Source: Clostridia bacterium (lineage in GTDB: Bacteria > Bacillota > Clostridia > Lachnospirales > Lachnospiraceae). Taken from it: 64,000 bases of DNA. The notes under the pieces are model-generated. The model was given only the letters and a program-made list of their open reading frames with translations, was not told the origin of the DNA and did not search any database. The stretch covers positions 1-64,000 of the forward strand of contig CAJTAK010000011.1 in assembly GCA_910574255.1 (NCBI GenBank), read 5' to 3'. The translations under genes and the position numbers were made by a program. Below are positions 1 through 8,548 of this stretch, one piece after another (positions within the stretch are counted from its first letter, which is position 1; each line of letters opens with the position of its first letter).

Positions 1-200
1 GCCGCACATTTTAGGCTCTGTGTCAACCACTTTTTGAGAAATTTATTGATAAATTTGAGTTAGACCATAGGATAAGATTTTTTCAATCAGCTTAACTTAA
101 TGACATTGGTTCACACCCATGGTGTTCACAGTAACGAAGCCGTAGAGCGAACCCCCAAAGATTTCCTTTACCAGCTTTCTTGTCCACTTCTGAATGTGTT

Positions 201-640
201 TTTTTTCGTACACATTATTTCCTTTGCGACAGCTGATATACATGCGGCGGTATCATGGACGCTTTTATCAAAAAAGACTTCTATACCATTGGCGCACTGA
301 AGACGAACCGGATCCTGTACCCCTGCGGCACAAAACAGAACGTCAGTGAGTTTACCATTCATATGTAGAACGGTAGCCGGTGTAAGTATTCTTCCGCCAG
401 CGCAAGGACAAACCGGCATTTGACAGATACCAGATTCGTTTGTTGAAAGGAATCCGGAGGTATTGGCTGCTGATGTCGCTGACTCACTTGATTGCCTGCA
501 CCGGATGCGGTGAAACCATGTCCTTTGAGGACGGCTATGCTTATATTTATCGCCATATCCAGGAAGAACGTCTCCGTTTTGGCTTCCAGTGTGGGGCAAG
601 GCATGTCCTTTTTGAGGAAGTTTTGGCTCTAGCGGCGTAG
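201..640 (+). pseudogene. Decayed DDE transposase (IS4-like), C-terminal remnant
   Basis: Two pieces of one transposase lie in different frames. The first (about 201-368) reads FLCDS, then an in-frame TGA where a Trp is expected, then IMDAFIKKDFYTIGALKTNR, and ends in TAG at 366-368. The second (about 404-640) carries KDKPAFDRYQIR and a Trp/Cys-rich tail ending QCGARHVLFEEVLALAA with its own stop. These match my memory of IS4-superfamily DDE transposases common in Clostridia. The DDE core is interrupted by the nonsense codon, the frame change and an apparent internal deletion, so the gene is dead. No intact terminal repeats were identified; the left end may lie outside the window. Confidence 0.7.
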
Positions 641-682
641 ATTAATTGCACAATTTTTAAATTTGCTCATTTATAGTTTTTC

Positions 683-791
683 ATAACAAATTCCTCCATA
701 TGAAGTATTGCTGGGGTTGTCGGGAAATAAGACAGAAGACTTTTCTATATCCTGTTGCTTTTTTGCAATACTCTATAGAGGAATTTGTTAT
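683..791. repeat. 109-bp imperfect inverted repeat (hairpin) next to transposase remnant
   Basis: The arms are ATAACAAATTCCTC (683-696) and its exact complement (778-791). An inner arm AGTATTGC (704-711) pairs with GCAATACT (765-772). The loop contains GGGGTTGTCGGGAAATAAG, which recurs in opposite orientation in the terminator at 2202-2227. It lies between the transposase remnant and the stop of the 4Fe-4S gene, so it may be that gene's terminator or an IS-derived end. Confidence 0.5.
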
Positions 792-799
792 TGGTAATC

Positions 800-2095
800 T
801 TACATTTTTTTCTTTTTTTGGTTTTCCTGCATGGACAGAAGCTTGTCCAGATATATGGACTTAAATTGTTTGCTTGCCAATGCCTGTTTTAAGGGCGGCA
901 TCTTTAGAATTGCCGCAAATACAGCGGCCATCGCCCGGTGGTTGGCAAATGCCTGATTGTCAAATATCAGATTTTGCAGGGTGCCTTTTTCGATAGCTTG
1001 TAATACGAAGCGGTGGGTGCTGTTCACCGGAGTGATCACCTGTATGGGCCTGCGTTTCATTTCAATAGCCTTTGTGGGGCAGTTTCCGGCACAGACACCG
1101 CAGCCCAAACAGATTTCTTTGTTGACTACCGCCTTTTTCTTCCCATTTTCTCCCTCTTCCATGGAAATGGCAAATATGGGGCAGGCTTTGGCACATTTTC
1201 CGCAGCCTACGCAGGTTTCTTTTTCCACCTCCGGTATATAGTTAGTGGTTGCCACGGGCTGCATGGGGCTGAACTTCCGGGCCGCCTGCAATGCTTCACA
1301 GCAGCAGCCGCAGCAGTTGCAGATAAATGCCGGATCCTCCCGGACATTCTCTCCGATCTGCACCAGATTATGGGCATAGGATCGCTCCAGTGCATCCATG
1401 GCTTCTGACTTGTCAATGAGTCTGGCATAACCGCCGTGCTCTGCCAGGGATCTGGCTACGTTTCCAAAGGTAAGACAGACATCTAAGGGAGCGTCTATCT
1501 CGCAGGGATGACCTGCGTGGAGCATTTTGTGACGGCAGTAACAGGTTCCCAGGCCAATGTATTCGGCTTCCTCTACAATATGGCTGGCTCTCTCGTGATC
1601 CAGAATGTGCAATGTGTTGGCATTGGTAAGCACCGGTTCCTGAACGAAGACACGGCCCAGCCTGGTTTCCGTGACGAAGAACAGATCCTTTACAAAGTCT
1701 TCTTCCACGTTCATATATTGATAATACAGTTCGCTTAAATATTTTTGATCAATGTCCCCTCTTGTCCGCATAAGGGCAAACTCGATAAATCCCGCCATAG
1801 GAGGGGGCATTACAAACTTACGCACTCCGTTGTGGCAGGAATCCACCAGTAAAGCTTTTTCACACAGATGGGTCAGGAATTTTTCTGCTTTCGCCTCACT
1901 GGTATTCCAGATCCTGGCCGCTTTTTTCGCCGTAAAGGGGCGGACGGGCAGGAGCGATACCCATTTGGCTTCTTTTTCCGTATAGAGTACCTGCAGAATC
2001 TTATACAGGGTATTTGATACCGGAGCACCCTGGGTAAACCAGTTGATCCGGTCCTCCAGATTCTTGTAGGCATCTCTGCTTGCTAGATGTCCCAT
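800..2095 (-). CDS. 4Fe-4S dicluster-domain protein
   Basis: The 431-residue protein carries two classical ferredoxin motifs near its C-terminus, CVGCGKCAKACP and CLGCGVCAGNCP, enough for two [4Fe-4S] clusters. Just before them is an extra cysteine-rich patch (CNCCGCCC), and further upstream is GTCYCRHK, which may bind another metal centre. The N-terminal ~130 residues are helical and resemble a winged-helix region. No signal peptide or membrane segment is visible, so it is probably a cytoplasmic electron-transfer protein. GAGG precedes the ATG at 2095 on the minus strand. Its redox partner cannot be told from the neighbours, which are a transposase remnant and a surface protein. Confidence 0.8.
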   Translation of the reverse strand: MGHLASRDAYKNLEDRINWFTQGAPVSNTLYKILQVLYTEKEAKWVSLLPVRPFTAKKAARIWNTSEAKAEKFLTHLCEKALLVDSCHNGVRKFVMPPPMAGFIEFALMRTRGDIDQKYLSELYYQYMNVEEDFVKDLFFVTETRLGRVFVQEPVLTNANTLHILDHERASHIVEEAEYIGLGTCYCRHKMLHAGHPCEIDAPLDVCLTFGNVARSLAEHGGYARLIDKSEAMDALERSYAHNLVQIGENVREDPAFICNCCGCCCEALQAARKFSPMQPVATTNYIPEVEKETCVGCGKCAKACPIFAISMEEGENGKKKAVVNKEICLGCGVCAGNCPTKAIEMKRRPIQVITPVNSTHRFVLQAIEKGTLQNLIFDNQAFANHRAMAAVFAAILKMPPLKQALASKQFKSIYLDKLLSMQENQKKKKM

Positions 2096-2201
2096 GATTT
2101 TATCCTCATCTTTCTCTTTTCTGACTCATTTTCTTAAAGAGCTTTTTTTATTATACTCTTTTTTATATTCAAATTCCAGATGCTCTTTGTTTCAGAAAAA
2201 A

Positions 2202-2227
2202 GGGGCTGTCTTATTTCCCGACACCCC
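2202..2227 (-). terminator. Rho-independent terminator of the LPXTG gene
   Basis: On the minus strand GGGGTGTC pairs with GACAGCCCC across a short loop and is followed by six T. It begins 9 bp past the stop codon of the LPXTG protein. Confidence 0.8.
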
Positions 2228-2236
2228 CTAAATATA

Positions 2237-3961
2237 TCAGTCTTCCCTGTTCATGCGTCTTTTTACTACCAGAAGAACAGATGCTCCTACTACCAGAATA
2301 CCTCCGACAACATAAAAAATTCTCGTGCCAATGCCACCTGTATCAGGAAGAGCACCGCCTTTTCGGTTAACCACTTTTGTTGTCGCCTCATAACACTGTT
2401 CCGTAAGTTTTACCGTAGACTCTTCCTGATTAAGTTCTCCATCCTCCTCATAGACGGCTTTAACTGTAACCTTTACCGGATCCGCCAATATAGCGTAACC
2501 CGTCGGAGCCTCTATCTCAATCAACAGGTATTCGCCATCAGCTATACCTGAAAACGAAGTATATCCTTTATCATCTGTAGTTCCTATGGTTATATCCTGC
2601 ATCTGCTTTAATGCTTCCCGCAAATTCTGCCCATCTGCAAGAACAACACTTTTCCATTCTACACCCGTTGGCGTACGACAGTAAGCCTGATAACCCGTAT
2701 CCTCACTTCCTTTCACAAGTGCAAATCGAGCTCCGGATAATTTATCTCCGTTTTCTTCTATGGCAACTTTATCTATACCAATGCCGAAATCATATATATT
2801 TACTTTTTCGCCGGGAGTCGTCTTTATTCCGCCTCCATTATCATATTCCAAAAATACTTCGTTGCTTTCCTTATCCGTTCGGAAAGCACTTTCTTTCAAT
2901 ATTGCTTCATAAGTTACGACAATGGAGGGATTGTTTGAAGTAATAGGAATATCTTTTAATCCATTCTCTCCTCCAAATTGAAATCTGACCACCGTTCTGG
3001 TATCTTCCTGCTCTGATGAAATGCTGTAAAACTCTTTGTCTAAAAGACTGCCGTCAATAAAAACTTTTACACTCTCTGAGTCAAATTCCAACCCGCTGCT
3101 CAAAGTATCATTCATCACATAATGATAACTGTCTGCTTTCTCAAGATCAGGTGCTGTTCCTTTCAGAGCAAAAGGAACCCTGCTGCCCACATCATATCCC
3201 GCCCCATTTACCGGCTCATCCGGATTTTCGCCTATGGTTTTATGAATCTCCGGTGTTTCTTTTTTAGGCTTCACATCAATTACCACATCACCCGGTGTAT
3301 TCCCAGAATCACCCTGATGACCATCACCATATACAAGCCTGAAAATACACACAAACGCTTCTTCTTCCGTCCCGGCCTGTCCAGTGGTTATTAAAAAATA
3401 TTTATTTTGCCCCTTGCCAAAACGGGCCTGTCCATTTTCATCCGTTGTCACCGTATCCGGATTGTGAAGAACTGGCTGATTATTCTGCGTAGTTCCATGC
3501 CTTAATTCCTGATACATCTCCTTGGCCAAATCGGGCCTTAACAGCACGTAACCAATATCTGGCGGATCAACTTTCAGGCTGTCGTCCGTCATTACATTCT
3601 GATCCAAAATCTTGGCAGTCTCTTCCGCATTTCCCACGTCTATGTCGGAAAAAGGAAATATTTCCTCACCATTGTTATAAATAGAAATTCCCTTTATTCC
3701 CTCGCCTAAAGCATTATTTGACGGAATCGTATTTTCAGACAAATCCCATCCTGCAGATGCCCACTCTCCCAACGGCCGTACATAGCCGCCATTCTCTTTA
3801 ATGACCGGATAAATGTTGTATGTCTGTCCCGGCACGCCGCTGTCTAAAGTAATCGTATATGTCCCCAGCGTGCTCTTACTTTGTGCCGTCACAAAAAAGC
3901 TGCTGTTCCACATGAGTGCAAACACCAACAACCCAACAATTAGTGTACGAAGTTTCTTCAT
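2237..3961 (-). CDS. LPXTG-anchored SpaA-type pilin/adhesin-like surface protein
   Basis: The 574-residue exported protein starts MKKLRTLIVGLLVFALMW, a typical signal peptide cleaved near VTAQS. It ends with a sortase signal: LPDTG, a hydrophobic segment, and a KRRMNRED tail. The middle (roughly residues 235-385) resembles an isopeptide-forming fimbrial D2 domain. The region before the anchor contains the E-box-like stretch YLLIEIEAPTGYAIL of SpaA/Cna-B domains, which form intramolecular Lys-Asn isopeptide bonds. I prefer the ATG at 3961 (AAGG upstream) over an in-frame codon at 4042, because it places the signal peptide at the N-terminus. No sortase or other pilin subunit lies nearby, so it may be a stand-alone cell-wall adhesin. 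Confidence 0.85.
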   Translation of the reverse strand: MKKLRTLIVGLLVFALMWNSSFFVTAQSKSTLGTYTITLDSGVPGQTYNIYPVIKENGGYVRPLGEWASAGWDLSENTIPSNNALGEGIKGISIYNNGEEIFPFSDIDVGNAEETAKILDQNVMTDDSLKVDPPDIGYVLLRPDLAKEMYQELRHGTTQNNQPVLHNPDTVTTDENGQARFGKGQNKYFLITTGQAGTEEEAFVCIFRLVYGDGHQGDSGNTPGDVVIDVKPKKETPEIHKTIGENPDEPVNGAGYDVGSRVPFALKGTAPDLEKADSYHYVMNDTLSSGLEFDSESVKVFIDGSLLDKEFYSISSEQEDTRTVVRFQFGGENGLKDIPITSNNPSIVVTYEAILKESAFRTDKESNEVFLEYDNGGGIKTTPGEKVNIYDFGIGIDKVAIEENGDKLSGARFALVKGSEDTGYQAYCRTPTGVEWKSVVLADGQNLREALKQMQDITIGTTDDKGYTSFSGIADGEYLLIEIEAPTGYAILADPVKVTVKAVYEEDGELNQEESTVKLTEQCYEATTKVVNRKGGALPDTGGIGTRIFYVVGGILVVGASVLLVVKRRMNRED

Positions 3962-4128
3962 TTGTAACCTTGCCTTTCCGCTGTATTGCAATGTGCCAAA
4001 ATAAAACGAAAAGACATAGGCCTTAATCTTGACTCGAAACACACAGCTTGAAACTAAATTAATTGATTCTTTAGAGTTTGTGACCTCCCAGACTTATAAA
4101 TTATGTATTTTCACTTGCTCTGATATTT

Positions 4129-4157
4129 ATTATACTACAAATATTATTAAATTGTAA
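4129..4157 (-). promoter_or_regulatory. Sigma-A promoter for the LPXTG gene
   Basis: On the minus strand TTACAA (4152-4157), a 17-bp spacer and TATAAT (4129-4134). It lies about 170 bp upstream of the chosen start codon in an AT-rich intergenic stretch. Confidence 0.6.
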
Positions 4158-4291
4158 GTACTTTCCAATTTTTTTGAATAAAATTGATTTTTTTAATGTT
4201 TTTGTACAAAATTCTACAATATTTATAAAAGAGATCCTTTCATATCCTTTTATAATAAAACTGGTACTGGTATAACTTAATATTCGTTATA

Positions 4292-4458
4292 CTAGTGTAC
4301 TGTCTCATTCATATCTGGTGAAAACACCGCCGGATAATTTTTCATCAGCAAGGCGGCTGAATAAGGCGATGCGGTGGCATCGTCGATTGAAGCCAACGCA
4401 GTCTGATGGGAAATTAGACAAGGTGGTTTGCCTGAATATGAGTGAAACAGTACACTAG
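4292..4458. mobile_element. 167-bp MITE-like element with terminal inverted repeats
   Basis: The left end CTAGTGTACTGTCTCATTC matches the reverse complement of the right end, CTAGTGTACTGTTTCACTC, and both arms continue into ATAT. Inside, complementary stretches (around ATAATTTTTCATCAG and CTGATGGGAAATTAG) let the whole element fold into one long hairpin. It has no reading frame. The ends begin with CTAG, which is either part of the repeat or a target duplication. It sits in the divergent intergenic region between the LPXTG gene and the symporter gene. Confidence 0.7.
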
Positions 4459-4536
4459 GCTTCATAAGTCAACTCATTTCTTCTATCCTCCTCTGCATAT
4501 AATCTAACAACCCTCGCAAATTCAAAGGAATTCCTC

Positions 4537-5973
4537 ATGTCCACGTTCTCTGCATTTATTGAAACCATCAACCAATATCTCTGGGGCATGCCCATGATCG
4601 TGCTTCTCTTTGGCACCCACCTTTTTATGACCTGGAAAACGGGATTTATTCAACGAAAAACGCCATTGGCGATTCGGCTTTCCTTTACTAAGGATCCGGA
4701 TTCCAATGGTGATATCAGCCCTTTTGCCGCCCTCTCTACCTCTCTGGCCTCCACTCTGGGAACCGGCAATATCATAGGTGTGGGAACCGCCATTGCTCTG
4801 GGCGGTCCGGGGGCCGTCTTCTGGTGCTGGCTTACCGGTGTCTTTGGCATGGCGACCACCTATGCCGAATCCCTCATTGCCGTGAAGTACCGGGTTCGCA
4901 CCAAGGACGGTACCATGTTGGGAGGTGCCATGTACGCCCTGGAACGGGGGCTTAAGATGCGGTGGCTAGGGATTCTTTTTGCCTGCTTTGGAGTTCTCAC
5001 CTCCTTTGGCATCGGATGCGGCGTTCAGGTGAATGCAATTGCTGTCATTATTGATTCCTCCGTTCGCTCTGCCATAAAGGGAAGCTCTTCCTTTTTTGTC
5101 CGGCTGTTGGAAATACGTCCGGATTCCATCTGCCTGATTGTGGGTATTGTAACAGGGCTTATCACTTGCATGGTTATTTTAGGCGGCGTTCGTTCCATTG
5201 CCAGGGTTTGTGAAAAGCTTGTCCCCTTTATGGCTCTTTCTTATCTGGCCGGCTGTTTTATTATTCTTATTCTAAACAGAAATTTTTTAGGGGAAAGTGT
5301 CTCTCTGATCTTGTCCTCCGCTTTTGGGAATTCTCGAACCATAGCCGGGGGATTCGCCGGTTCCGGCATGATGCTGGCAGCCCGTTACGGCATTGCAAGG
5401 GGCCTTTTTACCAATGAAGCCGGTATGGGATCGGCCCCTATTATCGCTGCGGCTGCCCGTACCCGGAATTCGGTTCGCCAGGCTTTGATCGCTTCTACCG
5501 CTACCTTTTGGGACACGGTTGTGGTCTGCCTGATCACCGGGCTTGTGTTAGTGAGCAGCATTCTGCGGGGCGGCTCTGTCCCTTGGGATACTCTTTCCGG
5601 AGGGGAACTGACAACCGCCGCCTTTTCCCAGATTCCTTATATTGGCAGACCCATTCTCATCTTTGGCATTATCACCTTTGCCTATGCTACTATATTGGGC
5701 TGGTCTTACTATGGAGAAAGATGTCTGGAATATTTATTTGGGAAAATATCTTTGTTCCCCTATCGTTTTCTTTGGATACTGGTACTTGTGTTTGCACCGG
5801 TTGTGCGGTTGGAACTGGTGTGGAGCATTTCGGATACCCTCAATGCTCTGATGGCGGTTCCGAATCTGCTGGCTGTCCTGCTGCTGTCCGGGACCATTGC
5901 CAGGGATACACGATATTATCTGAGACATTTAGATGAAAGGGACAACAGTCTGATTCCCTTGCAGCGTAAATAA
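4537..5973 (+). CDS. Sodium:alanine/glycine symporter (AGCS family)
   Basis: The 478-residue membrane protein has about 10-11 hydrophobic segments. It carries the AGCS hallmark region after segment two, ALSTSLASTLGTGNIIGVG, and the second conserved block FTNEAGMGSAPIIAAAA. Members import alanine or glycine with Na+ or H+. AAGGA lies just before the ATG at 4537. The gene stands alone, with the MITE-like repeat upstream and the toxin gene convergent 6 bp downstream. A second paralogue with low identity is at 47567-49054. The substrate cannot be assigned from sequence. Confidence 0.9.
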   Translation: MSTFSAFIETINQYLWGMPMIVLLFGTHLFMTWKTGFIQRKTPLAIRLSFTKDPDSNGDISPFAALSTSLASTLGTGNIIGVGTAIALGGPGAVFWCWLTGVFGMATTYAESLIAVKYRVRTKDGTMLGGAMYALERGLKMRWLGILFACFGVLTSFGIGCGVQVNAIAVIIDSSVRSAIKGSSSFFVRLLEIRPDSICLIVGIVTGLITCMVILGGVRSIARVCEKLVPFMALSYLAGCFIILILNRNFLGESVSLILSSAFGNSRTIAGGFAGSGMMLAARYGIARGLFTNEAGMGSAPIIAAAARTRNSVRQALIASTATFWDTVVVCLITGLVLVSSILRGGSVPWDTLSGGELTTAAFSQIPYIGRPILIFGIITFAYATILGWSYYGERCLEYLFGKISLFPYRFLWILVLVFAPVVRLELVWSISDTLNALMAVPNLLAVLLLSGTIARDTRYYLRHLDERDNSLIPLQRK

Positions 5974-5979
5974 CAAAAA

Positions 5980-6252
5980 TTAAAACAGATCGCTATGAGA
6001 TCCCGTCCTCGTTAAATATAAGACTAATTCATTCTCATTTATTTCATAAATCAGCAGCCAGTCCGAGGTAATATGACATTCCCGGCAGCCGGAATAGTTT
6101 CCAATCAGATTGTGGTCCCGATACTTTTCCGGCAAGGGCTTTTGATTGGCCAGCAAATCAATGACCGTTTCCAGCAAACGAACATCATAGCCCCTTTTCA
6201 CAATTTTTTTATAATCCTTTTTGAAAGTGCTATGATACCTAATCTTCAGCAT
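5980..6252 (-). CDS. yafQ: YafQ-family mRNA interferase toxin
   Basis: The 90-residue RelE-superfamily toxin has the YafQ signature: KYRDHNLIGNYSGCRECHI, then DWLLIYEI, and the C-terminal RTGSHSDLF with the catalytic-type His. YafQ toxins cleave mRNA in the ribosomal A site. The start codon overlaps the end of the upstream antitoxin gene by 14 bp, as in coupled toxin-antitoxin operons. Length and all the family histidines appear intact, so it should be functional. It ends convergently with the symporter gene. Confidence 0.9.
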   Translation of the reverse strand: MLKIRYHSTFKKDYKKIVKRGYDVRLLETVIDLLANQKPLPEKYRDHNLIGNYSGCRECHITSDWLLIYEINENELVLYLTRTGSHSDLF

Positions 6253-6514
6253 TTAGATCCTCCATCAATTCACTTACAGAAGAAAATGGCCTGCTCACTC
6301 CAATCCCACTGTGTACCTCTTCAATGGCTTTTCTCGTCTCCTCATTTGGAATATCGCCGCTGATCTCAAAAGGTATCCTGTACTCTCGCACCGCTTTCTT
6401 TGCAAATACATTGAACGCTGTTGTCATAGTCATTCCCATATCAGAGCAAAAGGTCTCAAATTGCCGCTTTAAATCTGCATCCATGCGGATATTTATATTT
6501 GTTGTCCGGGCCAT
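6239..6514 (-). CDS. dinJ: RelB/DinJ-family antitoxin
   Basis: The 91-residue protein opens with a ribbon-helix-helix motif (TTNINIRMDADLKRQFETFC, then MGMTMTTAFNVFAKKAV) typical of RelB/DinJ antitoxins. Its C-terminal half is acidic and probably wraps the toxin. AAAGGAG lies ahead of the ATG, and a consensus promoter is 33 bp upstream. The complex probably represses its own promoter, as is known for DinJ-YafQ. Confidence 0.9.
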   Translation of the reverse strand: MARTTNINIRMDADLKRQFETFCSDMGMTMTTAFNVFAKKAVREYRIPFEISGDIPNEETRKAIEEVHSGIGVSRPFSSVSELMEDLNAED

Positions 6515-6546
6515 AATAGGATCTCCTTTCTACTTTTATTTGTTTT

Positions 6547-6575
6547 ATTGTATTGCTTTTTATTTACAATGTCAA
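6547..6575 (-). promoter_or_regulatory. Sigma-A promoter of the dinJ-yafQ operon
   Basis: On the minus strand TTGACA (6570-6575), a 17-bp spacer and TACAAT (6547-6552), just upstream of the antitoxin ribosome binding site. No clear palindromic operator was picked out. Confidence 0.75.
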
Positions 6576-6665
6576 CATTTCTCTTATGGGACACTGTATT
6601 GCCTGCTCCTTAAGCAAATGCTATAATGATTACAATTCATTTTTCACACAAAGGAGTCAAATTAT

Positions 6666-7604
6666 ATGTACGACATCACCATCATCGGAGCCGCCATCCT
6701 GGATGTTATGGCCCACCCCATTTCCAAAAATGAACTTCTTGGACGCTCCTGTCCGGCGGACCGTGTCACTCTCACTCCGGGCGGTGATGCCTGTAATGAA
6801 GCCACCACCCTTGCCCGGCTTGGAAAACGGGTAAACCTTATCACTAAACTTGGCAATGACTTAAGCGGACAGATTCTTCTGAATTATTTTCGGGAAAATG
6901 GTGTTTCCACAGAGGACACCGTTATAGAATCCGATCTGGATACCGGCATTAACATCGTACTGGTGGATGATGAAGCAGAGCGTTCCTTTGTCACCAACCG
7001 GAACGGCTCCCTGCGTAAATTATCCCTTTCGGATATTAATAAAAAGGCATTGGGAAAGGCTCCCATCCTCTCCTTTGCCAGTATCTTCGTGTCGCCCTGC
7101 TTTACCATTCCGGATATGGCATCTCTCTTCCGTTCCGCCAGGGAGCAGGACTGTATCTTATGTGCCGACATGACCCGCTGCAAGAACGGCGAACAGCTTC
7201 CCGATATTCAGGAAGCCATTCAGTACCTGGATTATCTTTTTCCCAATTATCAGGAAGCGAAAGCCGTATCCGGGCTTACGGATCCGGATGAGATTGCCGA
7301 TGCCTTTTTGGACTGCGGCGTGTCCTGTATGGTAATTAAGATGGGAAGCAAGGGCTGCTTTATCAAGTCAAAGGACGAGCGTCTTTCTATCCCTGCCTAC
7401 CCGCATACAAACTGTGTCGACACCACCGGGGCCGGTGACAACTTTGCCGCCGGATTCCTCTATGCTCTTTCTGAGCATATGGACCTGGCCGACTGCGGAC
7501 GCTTTGCCAACGCAACCGCATCTTTGGCCGTGGAATCCTTGGGAGCCTGTACGGGTGTGCGTTCTCTTTCCCAGGTTATGGAGCGTTTCCGGGAAAGCAG
7601 CTGA
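6666..7604 (+). CDS. PfkB-family carbohydrate kinase
   Basis: The 312-residue cytoplasmic sugar kinase has both PfkB motifs. The N-terminal one is GGDACNEATTLARLGKRVNL. The C-terminal one is DTTGAGDNFAAGFLYAL, whose GAGD supplies the catalytic Asp and anion hole. AAAGGAG stands at ideal spacing before the ATG. The gene is monocistronic, between the toxin-antitoxin pair and a convergent histidine kinase gene, so context does not reveal its substrate. Ribokinase-, fructokinase- and KDG kinase-like activities are all possible. Confidence 0.85.
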   Translation: MYDITIIGAAILDVMAHPISKNELLGRSCPADRVTLTPGGDACNEATTLARLGKRVNLITKLGNDLSGQILLNYFRENGVSTEDTVIESDLDTGINIVLVDDEAERSFVTNRNGSLRKLSLSDINKKALGKAPILSFASIFVSPCFTIPDMASLFRSAREQDCILCADMTRCKNGEQLPDIQEAIQYLDYLFPNYQEAKAVSGLTDPDEIADAFLDCGVSCMVIKMGSKGCFIKSKDERLSIPAYPHTNCVDTTGAGDNFAAGFLYALSEHMDLADCGRFANATASLAVESLGACTGVRSLSQVMERFRESS

Positions 7605-7639
7605 TATTTTCTAAACTCAAAAAAGAATTATACAACTTT

Positions 7640-8533
7640 TTATTTTGGAAAAAACAAAATGATGATCAATTTCCCCTCCTCATAGTCCGCCCGAATGCTG
7701 CCGCCCATACGCTCACATAACTGTTTTGCGATTGCCAGGCCAAGGCCGGTGGACTGACTGCCGGTTTCCACCGTGTAGAAGCGGTCAAAGAGACGGCCTG
7801 CCAGAACCGGAGTGAGGCTCGCTGCTTTATTTGCAAAGACAATGGTCCCGTCAGGCTTCATCACTACGGACAGATCTCCGTCACTGTATTTCAGCGCATT
7901 GCTGATGATATTTCCAAAGATGCGCATAAGGGCAGAGCGATCGAGAAATCGCTCTGCCTTTTCCCCCGGAATGGAGATCTCGGGTGTTATCTTATGCTGC
8001 ACAAAGGCCCCGTAGTAAAAGGCCAGGCTTTCCTCCAATACACGATTCAGTGACAGGTACTCCCCCGCATTCTCCTCCTGGGAGGTTATGACGGAATAAG
8101 TGAACAGCTCCTCCGTCAAGTCACCAAGGGCATTGGTCCGGCTGCGGATCATTTCCAGATACCGCCTTGCCGTCGGGGTGTGCTCCTCCTGATCCAGCAG
8201 ATCAAGATACCCGGATATGGCCGTCAGAGGTGTCCGCAGATCATGGGAAATGTTGGTGATCGCTTCCTTAAGCTCCCGATCTCCCTGCCAAAACCGATGG
8301 CGTTCCCGGTTCAGAAGCTTAAGCTGACGGTTTATTCCCTCTGCTAACTGACGCATACATAAGTCCCGGGTGGAAATCACAATGGGCGTATTGGTATCCT
8401 CCGAAAGCTTCTGTTCAAATTCTCTGCGTATTTCTTTTGCCCCTTTACGCAAAAGGTGTATTTTCCATAAAAGCAGCAGGCAGACCGCCAACAGCACCAG
8501 ACACAATATTTCCATACAAATCATTTTTTCCAT
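7640..8533 (-). CDS. Sensor histidine kinase
   Basis: The 297-residue kinase has one N-terminal membrane helix (about residues 5-23) and little extracellular sequence, the architecture of intramembrane-sensing kinases tied to peptide-resistance ABC transporters. The HisKA box is NISHDLRTPLTAISGYLDLL; the HATPase domain has GNIISNALKYSDG and GLGLAIAKQLCERMGG. It is the last gene of a minus-strand set: response regulator, ABC ATPase, permease, kinase. It most likely phosphorylates the regulator at 10493-11158. Confidence 0.9.
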   Translation of the reverse strand: MEKMICMEILCLVLLAVCLLLLWKIHLLRKGAKEIRREFEQKLSEDTNTPIVISTRDLCMRQLAEGINRQLKLLNRERHRFWQGDRELKEAITNISHDLRTPLTAISGYLDLLDQEEHTPTARRYLEMIRSRTNALGDLTEELFTYSVITSQEENAGEYLSLNRVLEESLAFYYGAFVQHKITPEISIPGEKAERFLDRSALMRIFGNIISNALKYSDGDLSVVMKPDGTIVFANKAASLTPVLAGRLFDRFYTVETGSQSTGLGLAIAKQLCERMGGSIRADYEEGKLIIILFFPK

Positions 8534-8548
8534 CCATGTCCTTTTAAA

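Noticed and set aside
168..599. 143-residue minus-strand frame at the left edge
   Set aside because: It is the shadow of the transposase remnant, whose plus-strand frames match known transposase sequence.
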